Shown here in pieces: positions 16,137 to 23,463 of a stretch of DNA of 23,600 nucleotides. Position 1 is the stretch's first letter. Each line of letters begins with the position of its first letter. The DNA comes from Chrysochromulina parva (lineage: Eukaryota; Haptophyta; Prymnesiales; Chrysochromulinaceae), in assembly GCA_002887195.1 (NCBI GenBank), contig PJAB01000574.1:1-23600 (forward strand), in the 5' to 3' direction. Both the position numbers and the translations under genes were made by a program. The notes below the pieces were generated by a model. The model worked only from the letters and a program-made list of their open reading frames with translations. It did no database searches and was not told the DNA's origin.

Positions 16137-19100
16137 ATGCGCGCTCCCCTCATCAACAATGACGGGCCGGCCACGTTGAGCGGCCGCGATCCACACGCGT
16201 CGCACAACAACCTCGGCATCATCAACGGCTGCTACGTCCCGGTTCTGCTCAACATCCTCGGCGCGGTTCTCTTCAGCCGCGTGGGCTTTTCGGTCGGCTT
16301 CCTCGGCTGGGCGGGTTCACTCCTCCTCTTCTGCTTCTCGGAGTCGATTGCGTACCTGACGATCACCTCTTTCTCGGCGCTCGTGACCAACGGGCGCATG
16401 CGCGGCGGTGGCGCCTACTACATGATCTCGCGCTCGCTCGGCCCAGCGTTCGGAGGCTCGTGCGGCCTGCTCTTCTGGCTGACGTACTGCCTCAACGTGA
16501 CGTTCAACACGGTCGCGTTCACCGAAATGTTCGTGACGACCTTCCTGCCCGAGTGGAGCGGCGGCAACGAAGGTCAGATTGACTGCAACGTCGAAGTCGA
16601 CCCAAGCGGCAACGCGTTCGCCAACACGTTCGCGATGAGCCCCGAACAACTCAAAAAGGTCGCCGTTTCGTCCTTCACGCTCTTCCTTGTGTTCCTAGTG
16701 GGCTTCAAGGGCGCGGGCGCGTTCGCGCGTGTGAACGTCGTCATCTTCAGTGGCCTCATGCTCTCGCTCGCCGTGGGCATCGGCACCATCTGGCTCTCCC
16801 GCACACCACGTGCCATTGAGAAGAAGCTGATGCTCCTGGTGACCGACCACTGATGATTGCATGCTAATGACGTGCCATTGAGAAGAAGCTGATGCTCCTG
16901 GTGACCGACCACTGATGATTGCATGCTGATGACGTGCCATTGAGAAGAAGCTGATGCTCCTGGTGACCGACACTGATGATTGCATGCTAATGACGTGCCA
17001 TTGAGAAGAAGCTGATGCTCCTGGTGACCGACACTGATGATTGCATGCTAATGGCCCTCTGATGGCCCTCTGATTGCATGCTAATGGCCCTCTGATGGCC
17101 CTCTGATTGCATGCTAATGGCCCTCTGATGGCCCTCTGATGGCCCTTCCTCTTCGCGTGCTGAGTACCCCCTACTGGCATGCAGGTGAACCTCTCCGGCG
17201 CCCTCGAGGACATCGAAGCAGAGCTCTTGCCTTCGCGCTGGGCTGACGCTCAGAAGGGCAACCTGTCTGCGGCTTTGTTCCCTTTCGCCTGGTCCGCGGA
17301 CTGTCCCGTGGCGAAGACCTCCGAGGCGTGCATGTGCTCACCACGATGCTCTCACTCCCCACAGGTCCGCGGACTGTCCCGTGGCGAGCCTCGACGGTGT
17401 CGCGCTCTCGTGCGGGCCCAATGGCAAGGTGAGTACCGCTGATGACCGCTGATGACCGCTGATGACCGCTGATGACCGCTGATGACTCTCATGCGGGCCC
17501 AATGGCAAGGTGAGTACCGCTGATGACCGCTGATGACCACTGATGACCGCTGATGACTCTCATGCGGGCCCAATGGCAAGGTGAGTAACACTGATGACCG
17601 CTGATGAACGCTGATGACCTCTGACGGCCACTGATGACGATTTCTTCCCGCGCTTTCCGAATGGGCACAGTACGGTCTGGCGGAGACCGCGTGGCCCAAG
17701 TGGGGTATCCGCTCGTCTCAGTGTGGGTGCGCCGAGTGTGACCTCTCCCACGTGTTCGGGATCATCTTCCCTGCCGTGTGTGGGCTGATGGAGGGCGCAA
17801 ATCTCTCGGGTGATCTCGCCGACCTCTGATGACCGCTGATGACCTCTGATGACCGCTGATGACCTCTGATGACCGCTGATGACCTCTGATGACCTCTGAT
17901 GGGAGGGGGCCAATCTCTCAGGTGATCTCGCCGACCCGGGATTCGCCATCCCGTACGGCACCCTCGCGGCTGTCTCGACCGCCTTCTTTTTCTACATCAT
18001 GCTCATCTTTGGTCAGGTGAGTCCTCTGATTACCTCTGATTACCTCTGATTACCTCTGATTACCTCTGATTACCTCTGATGAAATCATGCTCATCTTTGG
18101 TCAGGTGAGTCCTCTGATTACCTCTGATTACCTCTGATTACCTCTGATTACCTCTGATTAAATCATGCTCATCTTTGGTCAGGTGAGTCCGAGGACCTCT
18201 GATTACCTCTCTGATTGCGTCCGAGTGCGTCTGATTGCGTTAGAGTGCATACGTTTACCATTGATTGCCGCCCCTTGAATGCGCTCATCATCTTTCGTGT
18301 GTGTGCAGGCGGGCTCGCTCGACCGCATCGCCCTACAATTCGATATGGATGTGATGCAGGTGAGTGCAACTCATGACCACTGATGACCGCTGATGACCAC
18401 TGATGACCACTCACAATTCGACAATGGATGTGATGCAGGATGCCTGCATCAACCAATACTTCATTGTGATGGGCATCAGCACAGCCTGCCTCTCGACCTC
18501 CCTCGGATCCCTCTTTGGAGCCTCTCGCATCTTGCAAGCCATCGCGCGCGACAACATCTACCCGTGCCTGCGCCCATTTGCGTATGGCTCGCGCACCGGG
18601 GACGAGCCTCGGGTCGCGATCGTGCTCTGCTGGGCTGTGGCGCAGATAGGCTTGATGCTCGGCGACCTCTCCGCTGTCGCTCCTATCTTGACCAACTTCT
18701 TTCTGATCACGTATGCGCTGACGAACCTCTCGGCCTTCTTCTTGGCAATCTCCAAGGTGCCTCCCTCATGGCCACTGATTGGCACCGATTGCGATCTCCC
18801 AGGTGCCTCCCTCATTATGGCCACTGATTGCCACTGATTGCCACTGATTACGATCTCTCAGGTGCCCAACTACCGGCCGCACTTCAAGTACACGCACCCA
18901 CTCCTCTCCCTCCTCGGTGCGATCCTCACTCTCGCCGCGATGGTCTATTTGAATGCGCTCTTCGCGCTGATCACCGTCCTCTTCGTGCTCGCCCTCTTCG
19001 TCTACATCACCTTCAGCTTCAAGGTGAGTGAATCTCGGAGAGCCCTCTAATTGCCCTCTAATTGCCCCTCTAATTGCCCTCTAATTGCCCTCTAATTGCC

Positions 19101-21198
19101 CTCTAATTGCCCTCTAATTGCCTCTAATTGCCTCTGATTGCCTCCCTCATCAGGAGCACTCGCGATGGGTCGATATCTCATACGCGCTCGCATACAAGGT
19201 CGCCGTGGCCGCGCTGCGCACCATGGAAGGCCAACGGCGCGACCCCAAATATTGGAGAGCTTCCCTCGCGCTGCTCCTCCCGATCGAAGGTAACCCTCAC
19301 CCAAACCCAAACCCCAAACCCCAAAACCCCAAACCCAAACCCCAACCCGAACCTTAGCTTTAACCCCAACCCCAACTTCATCCTTAGCCTTAACCCTAAC
19401 TCGCGCTGCTCCTCCCGATCGAAGGACGCGAAGCCACGTCGCTCTTGGGCCGCCCCTGATGACCTCCCTCATTGGGTGATGGCCTCCCTCATCAGGACGC
19501 GAAGCCACGTCGCTCTTGGGCTGCTTCGCCTCCATCGCCTCCGGTGCGCCGATCACCGTAGGGCGCGCCGTCCTCGTGCCCACGACGACGCCCTGGGGCT
19601 CTTCACCCACGTCGCCGCCCTCGCCGCCGGGCGCCGAGCTGGACGCGGGCGGCATGGCGGCGGCGGTGCTCAACGCGCAGCAGCTGCTCGGCGCCCAACT
19701 CGGCGCCATCCGCGCGGCCCTGCCGTTCGGCGCCCCCGACGCGTATCCGCAGGTCGTCTAATTGCCCTCTAATTGCCCTCTAATTGCCCTCTAATTGCCC
19801 ACTAATTGCCGCTCGGCGCCCCCGACGCGTATCCGCAGGTCGTCGTCGGCGCTTCCTTCGTCACCGCGTGCCTCAACCTGATGCTAGGCGCCGGGATGGG
19901 CGCGTTGGCGCCCGACGCCCTCGTGATCCCGCTGCCGCCCGCGCCCTCGTCCCCGACGAGCGCTGTCCCGGGCGTACCCGAGCCCGTCGTGCCTGCCGCG
20001 ACCATCCGTGCGAACATGGAGATGGAGATGGTGGTGCACGAGACGATCGCCCTTCATCGAAACTGCCTCGTCGCTGCGAATTTCGGGTCCGCGCGCGCCG
20101 CCGAGTGCTGGGGCGCCAAGTCGCACGGCCTGCAGCTGATGGCGAGGCAGGCGGCGGAGGCCCTGAGCGGCGGCACCGGCACCGGCACCGGCACCGGCGG
20201 CACCGGCGGCGGCAGCAGCGGCAGCGGCAGCGGCAGCGGCAGCGGCAGCGGCAACGGCAGCGGCAGCGGCAGCGGCAGCGGCAGTGGGGCCTCATCGGCC
20301 GGCGCCGTACCGGGCACCATTGACATTTGGCTCATCGGTGCTCTGCCTCTCGCCAGCGCCGACGCTCACGACGACGCTCACGAGCGTGTGCTTCGTCGAC
20401 TTGGGTTGGCGGCCCAATTAGGACACCTCGCGGCCCAAGCGGCGGCGCGACGTTACCGGCATCTCGCCTCCCGCGCGGCCGATGGCAACAAGGACGGCCC
20501 GCAGCTCACACGGCGCGCGCGCCGTATCGGGCAGCGGGTCCCCAAATTAAGGCTGCTCCAGCTCGTGCCTGGTACGGCGCTCGTGCCCGGTACGGCGCTC
20601 GCGCGTGCGGTGGACGACCGCACTTCCGAAGGCGGCGCCGTTGTGAGCGCCACCCGGCCACTCAACAGCGCCGTTGGCGGTGCCGGTGCCGGTGGCGACG
20701 GTGGTGACGACGGAGGCGGCAGCGGCGGCGGTGGCGAGTGGGGGGCGATGAGGTCCGACGTTACGTTCCTCGCCAAGTGGCTGCGCAGCGTCAGGATCGA
20801 CGCCGAGGTGATGGCCGTGCCCATGCCGCCCCTGATGACCTCTGATGACCTCTGATGACCTCCCTCATTAGGTGATGGCCGTGCCCATGCCGCGTGCGGC
20901 GGGCTACCCCAACGAGCACGCTCACGAAGACGCGGACGGCGACAATCTCGGCGGAAATCTCGGCGCCAAGTGGCCGCACGGCGCGGCGACTGACAGCCGC
21001 GCGCCGCTCGAGGCGCTCGCGGCAGCGCTCCGCGAGGAGAGTCGGGTTTCGTCACTCGTGATCGTGCCTCTCCCTCTTGGCGCGTTGCTTGCGGACAGTG
21101 GCTCCGCCGGGCTCTTGCAGCAGCTGAGCGCCGGCATGCCGCCCATCGTGTTCGCCTTCGAGGGCAGTGGAGTGCCTGTCACGACCACGGATATCTGA
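16137..21198 (+). CDS. SLC12A9-like cation-chloride cotransporter family protein (12 exons)
   Basis: Exons 16137..16838, 17185..17291, 17365..17428, 17671..17809, 17922..18016, 18309..18359, 18439..18756, 18862..19023, 19154..19289, 19496..19752, 19839..20807 and 20872..21198 join without a frame break to 1108 residues. Family landmarks: NNLGIINGCYVPVLLNILG (TM1), GGAYYMISRSLGPAFGG (TM3), FPAVCGLMEGANLSGDLADP (322-341), FGASRILQAIARDN and GDLSAVAPILTNFFLITYAL. DPKYWRASLALLLP after the TM core and the ending VPVTTTDI point to the SLC12A9 branch more than to NKCC or KCC. SLC12 proteins couple Na/K and Cl transport, but the substrate of SLC12A9-type members is less clear. Longer than animal SLC12A9 (about 900 residues), partly through a Gly/Thr/Ser tract at 788-827. 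Exon joins rest on phase plus similarity; the subfamily is inferred from memory of the family. Confidence 0.9.
16839..17184 (+). repeat. SLC12A9-like intron 1 (346 bp): tandem copies of exon end plus donor
   Basis: The donor is GTGACC at 16839. The segment starting at 16809 (30 bp of exon end, the donor and satellite) recurs at 16871, 16933 and 16994, a 62/62/61-bp unit, so four equal donors exist; only the first keeps the frame. From about 17045 to 17145 a shorter unit (GCATGCTAATGGCCCTCTGA) repeats. The acceptor GGCATGCAG precedes GTGAAC, similar to the donor. Confidence 0.9.
17292..17364 (+). other. SLC12A9-like intron 2 (73 bp, phase 2)
   Basis: Weak donor GTCCGC. The first 23 bases of the intron are identical to the first 23 of the next exon (17365-17387), and the 3' end is copy 3 of the 31-bp module. 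Splicing restores FAWSADCPVASLDG. Confidence 0.82.
17334..17364 (+). repeat. 31-bp dispersed intron-end module, copy 3 (diverged)
   Basis: GTGCTCACCACGATGCTC...CCCCACAG, differing from the other two copies by a few substitutions and a one-base gap. It supplies the acceptor end of SLC12A9-like intron 2. Confidence 0.78.
17429..17670 (+). repeat. SLC12A9-like intron 3 (242 bp) with triplicated donor
   Basis: The exon end GCGGGCCCAATGGCAAG plus GTGAGTA occurs at the true junction and twice more inside, each followed by CTGATGACCG arrays. The last section ends with an ordinary Pyr-rich acceptor (GGGCACAG) at 17670. Splicing gives CGPNGK then YGLAETAW. Confidence 0.88.
17810..17921 (+). repeat. 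SLC12A9-like intron 4 (112 bp, phase 1) inside a duplicated exon segment
   Basis: AATCTCTCGGGTGATCTCGC at the 5' junction recurs as AATCTCTCAGGTGATCTCGC at the 3' junction. The G-to-A difference supplies the acceptor AG. Between them is a CTGATGACCT/CTGATGACCG array. Splicing restores NLSGDLADPGFAIP. Confidence 0.92.
18017..18308 (+). repeat. SLC12A9-like intron 5 (292 bp) with triplicated donor
   Basis: TCATGCTCATCTTTGGTCAG plus GTGAGTCC occurs at the junction and twice inside, separated by CTCTGATTAC arrays. The tail is degenerate and ends TTTCGTGTGTGTGCAG. Splicing gives LIFGQ then AGSLDRIALQ. Confidence 0.88.
18360..18438 (+). repeat. SLC12A9-like intron 6 (79 bp): acceptor made from an exon copy
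   Basis: The exon end CAATTCGATATGGATGTGAT plus GCAG is repeated, with one extra base change, at the intron 3' end, where its GATGCAG acts as acceptor. A CTGATGACCA array lies between. Splicing gives DMDVMQ then DACINQYF. Confidence 0.9.
18757..18861 (+). repeat. SLC12A9-like intron 7 (105 bp, phase 0)
   Basis: The junction motif (R)ATCTCC(A/C)AGGTGCC occurs three times: at the donor, in the middle and, as GATCTCTCAGGTGCC, at the acceptor. GCCACTGATT units fill the gaps. The middle copy offers an alternative acceptor. Splicing gives LAISK then VPNYRPHF. Confidence 0.88.
19024..19153 (+). repeat. SLC12A9-like intron 8 (130 bp): CTAATTGCC array
   Basis: GTGAGT donor, about eight CTCTAATTGCC units, then TGATTGCCTCCCTCATCAG as the acceptor. 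Splicing gives ITFSFK then EHSRWVDI. Confidence 0.9.
19290..19495 (+). repeat. SLC12A9-like intron 9 (206 bp) with telomere-like tract and two nested duplications
   Basis: The exon end (26 bp, finishing CGATCGAAGG) is repeated after a tract of CCCAAAC, CCCCAAA and CCCTAA-like units (19291-19400). The repeat runs directly into a 28-bp copy of the next exon start (AGGACGCGAAGCCACGTCGC...), which recurs after a CTGATGACCTCCCTCATT module. Only the last acceptor (19495) keeps the frame, giving LLPIEGREATSLLG. Confidence 0.88.
19753..19838 (+). repeat. SLC12A9-like intron 10 (86 bp) between 32-bp exon duplications
   Basis: Both junctions lie in an identical 32-bp segment ending GCGTATCCGCAGGTCGTC. 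The donor is the GT of copy one and the acceptor is the AG of copy two. The insert is a CTCTAATTGCC array. The donor GTCGTC is weak. Confidence 0.88.
20168..20287 (+). repeat. GGCACC / GGCAGC microsatellite in coding sequence
   Basis: Hexanucleotide repeats, first GGCACC then GGCAGC, encoding a Gly-Thr then Gly-Ser tract of about 40 residues in the cytosolic C-terminal domain of the transporter-like protein. Confidence 0.92.
20808..20871 (+). repeat. SLC12A9-like intron 11 (64 bp) with duplicated exon start
   Basis: The intron begins with the same 22 bases as the next exon (GTGATGGCCGTGCCCATGCC...). The body is CTGATGACCT units and the end is CTCCCTCATTAG. Splicing gives RIDAEVMAVPMPRAAGY. 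Confidence 0.92.
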
Positions 21199-21560
21199 CG
21201 GCCTGCTCGGGGATTTCTAACGGGCCGGGGCGCGGAGGGTGCCCGCTCCACATGTTGTACGTCCCCACAAACTCATGACAAACTCCGCTCATACGTCCCT
21301 AAAATTTAGCCGAGCCGCACCTCCCGCTCCGGCCTTAAACGTTCGTGTCAGCTGTTACCGCTGCCTAAAGGCATCGGTCGGCGGTAGCTTTTACACAGAG
21401 AAAACTCACATAACTTATCGCTGCCTAGGGCTCGAGGCGAGCTAGTAAAGCCGCAGACTCGAGCTCAGCTCCCTAACTATATAGACACATGTGTCATGTC
21501 GTTGAAGTAACCGACCCTGCCGTGTAAAGTAAACTGCTTCATCTCTGTCGCTCGGCTCGA
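21199..21560. other. Intergenic region between convergent genes
   Basis: 362 bp with no convincing gene. CGCTGCCTA occurs twice (about 21359 and 21419). A perfect 12-bp palindrome, GACACATGTGTC, lies at 21484-21495. The palindrome may be chance. Confidence 0.4.
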
Positions 21561-21821
21561 TCACTGGATGTCGCCGGCGTACCTATCCCTTCGCCTAAGG
21601 GAATGGTTGGAAGTGGCCTCCGTCCACAGACCCTGTGACATCAAGATGCTGTACTGAAGCATCACCACGCCGAACGTGACGATGACAATCAATAATGCCA
21701 CCGTGACATATGGGGCGGCCCTCGCTGTCTTTCCGCCTTGCTGTTGCATGAGCTGCGCCACGAGCCCGAGAGCGATGAGGCTGAACATCGAGTAGGCGAG
21801 CAGGTGCTCTGGCTCGATCAT
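21561..21821 (-). CDS. Small protein with two predicted membrane segments, unknown family
   Basis: 86 residues. Two hydrophobic segments, LLAYSMFSLIALGLVAQLM (about 7-25) and YVTVALLIVIVTFGVVML (about 38-55), are separated by a short polar QQQGGKTARAA loop. The tail (SLRRRDRYAGDIQ) is basic. This is a believable small integral membrane protein, for instance an organelle or ER complex subunit, but I recognise no family. It stands alone between the transporter-like gene (convergent) and the 22001-23242 gene (same strand). Coding status rests on clean hydrophobic segments and a plausible MIEPEHLLAY start. Confidence 0.6.
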   Translation of the reverse strand: MIEPEHLLAYSMFSLIALGLVAQLMQQQGGKTARAAPYVTVALLIVIVTFGVVMLQYSILMSQGLWTEATSNHSLRRRDRYAGDIQ

Positions 21822-22000
21822 GGGTCAAATGTCACGTGAACCCAAGTTCTGGCTCGCACTGCTGCGCTCCCACGCCTTTGATGGCCCTCCGAACCAACCC
21901 CTTTGCCCTTAGCAGGATGAGGATGTGGCGCGCCTTGAGCGCTTCGGAAAAGCGCGCGCACGCCGTGGAAAGCGCTCAAAAAGGCGCGTCGAATTTACTT
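21822..22000. other. Short intergenic spacer
   Basis: 179 bp between the small membrane protein start and the stop of the next same-strand gene. Nothing recognisable. Confidence 0.35.
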
Positions 22001-23242
22001 TTAAACTTCATGCTGCACCGGCCGACCGCACATCCCGCGCCTCCTCGCGGGGCTGTTGAGCGCAAAGAGGCCATCGTTCCGCAGCGCATGCATCGTCTCG
22101 AGGGCGCCCGGCCGAGCAAATGGAGGCACGTCGTCGGCTCGATCTCCCGCTCGATCTCCCGCTCGATCTGCGGCTCTCCCGTCGACTGGAACATCACCAT
22201 CGCTCCCAGCTTTGCCCGCGTCAACGTTGGCTGACGCATCACGTGCGCCGACGGCGGCAGCACTCGACACGACTGTCCTCGTCGTCCTCGCCAAGGCACC
22301 CTGTTCCTCATTGACGAAGCTGGAGGTTCTACTTGGGGCGGCGTCGGGCGCCGTCCTGAGCGCTGTCTCATTGACGAAGCTGGAGGTACGGCCTGGGGCG
22401 GCGTCGGGCGCGGCGGCATACGCGGCCTCGAGCGCCGTCCTGAGCGCCGACAGCGTCATCAGCGCCGCGAGCTCCTCAGCGGTGCCAACGAAGGCATCGG
22501 GAAATTGACGAAACAGTCCGAGACGCTCTGCCGCTTCGTAATGTCGAGTCTCCATCCAATCGGGCAGTACGAGGAACTGCTTGAACGTGACGTCGATGTA
22601 CACGTCGTCGAGTCGACCACCATCGGCCACGAAGAGCAGGAACGTGTGCACCGTCCCCATCTCGCATCGTGACAGCGTGCCGGGGACGCCGAGAACCGTG
22701 AGCCGCGCGGAGTACCGTCCCAAGGGTCCGGGAAGGCGTGTGGCCGACGTGTGCAGCGCGGCGACGCTGCGCGACTCGGCCTGCAGCTGCACTGCGAGTG
22801 CCCTAGCGACCGGGTCGGCGTCCGCTGGCGGCTCAAGGAGCCAGCGGGCCATTGCTTGGTAGGGCGACGCGGTCGGCGCGGCACGGTCGGCCTGTGCTGT
22901 CATCGCTCCGAAGCGTTGCTCAAGCAGTGCAGCGGCAAGCGATGAATAGTACACGCAACAGCGGTAGCGCAAATAGGCACCGGCCACGGTACCAAAACAC
23001 GTCTCCTTGTTGCTGGAACCACCGCCCATGCCACGCTCGCGCTCTCGGAGCACCGCCATCGCAGGTTCGACGCTGGACTGCACAAACGACCTGAGCTCTG
23101 TGACCACTGCCTCGACAGTCGTGGTGTCATCAGCCGCTGGCTTCACTGGTGTTGCACCGGTGCGAGCCGCAAGCCGCTCCGCCCACGGCGTCCAGGAGGC
23201 GACAAGGCCGCAGAGGACGAGGAGCATTTGGCGGCCCAGCAT
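22001..23242 (-). CDS. Predicted secreted or signal-anchored protein, unknown family
   Basis: 413 residues from the ATG at 23242, chosen because it begins MLGRQMLLVLCGLVASWTPW, a good signal peptide or anchor. The frame runs upstream to 23554, but that would overlap the CCCH gene on the other strand; ATGs at 23275 and 23227 are alternatives. The core has ETCFGTVAGAYLRYRCC (C82), CEMGTVHTFLLF (H199) and VYIDVTFKQFLVLPDW (D217), followed by DAFVGTAEELAALM. The Cys, then His, then Asp order and the ID-T-KQF strand recall papain/transglutaminase-like folds, but the spacing is loose and this is only a suggestion. The C-terminal 150 residues are low complexity, with a duplicated APDAAP-RTSSFVNE block and RAGDRAGDRADD repeats. 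Confidence 0.7.
   Translation of the reverse strand: MLGRQMLLVLCGLVASWTPWAERLAARTGATPVKPAADDTTTVEAVVTELRSFVQSSVEPAMAVLRERERGMGGGSSNKETCFGTVAGAYLRYRCCVYYSSLAAALLEQRFGAMTAQADRAAPTASPYQAMARWLLEPPADADPVARALAVQLQAESRSVAALHTSATRLPGPLGRYSARLTVLGVPGTLSRCEMGTVHTFLLFVADGGRLDDVYIDVTFKQFLVLPDWMETRHYEAAERLGLFRQFPDAFVGTAEELAALMTLSALRTALEAAYAAAPDAAPGRTSSFVNETALRTAPDAAPSRTSSFVNEEQGALARTTRTVVSSAAAVGARDASANVDAGKAGSDGDVPVDGRAADRAGDRAGDRADDVPPFARPGALETMHALRNDGLFALNSPARRRGMCGRPVQHEV
22305..22400 (-). repeat. Imperfect tandem duplication of about 60 bp in coding sequence
   Basis: CTCATTGACGAAGCTGGAGG occurs twice (about 22308 and 22367), each followed by a GGGGCGGCGTCGGGCG block. On the minus strand it encodes APDAAP-RTSSFVNE twice. 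Confidence 0.8.
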
Positions 23243-23463
23243 TGTTTTGGCGGGCCGACCCGGGGCTTCCAACATTCGTCGGGGCTTCACCCGGTTTTGG
23301 TAAGTGATGTAAGTTCGAGTCAGTCGCCGGGCGCGCCCGGGCTTCCCTACACACGAGCCCCACCCTCCCTCTCTCCATGACCGGCATTCACAATGAGGAA
23401 GTAGGGGCTGTTGTAGTGACTCGCGTCGCAGAGTCGCCCACACTCTCTTCCGCCGGGAGAGCC
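23243..23463. promoter_or_regulatory. Divergent promoter region
   Basis: 221 bp between the predicted secreted-protein start (-) and the CCCH zinc-finger start (+). It must contain at least parts of both promoters and 5' UTRs. No specific element is recognised. Confidence 0.4.

Noticed and set aside
17560..17961. Minus-strand ORF rich in GHQRSSE repeats
   Set aside because: It is the reverse reading of the CTGATGACC arrays inside introns 3 and 4 of the transporter-like gene; similar ORFs at 16695, 17352, 20453 and 9707 are the same artefact.
16839..18420. CRISPR-like array of regular repeats
   Set aside because: Units are contiguous minisatellites or copies of exon ends with no unique spacers, and they lie in introns of a eukaryotic gene.
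19291..19400. Real chromosome end
   Set aside because: The telomere-like tract is degenerate, about 110 bp long and enclosed by exon copies of a gene that continues on both sides.
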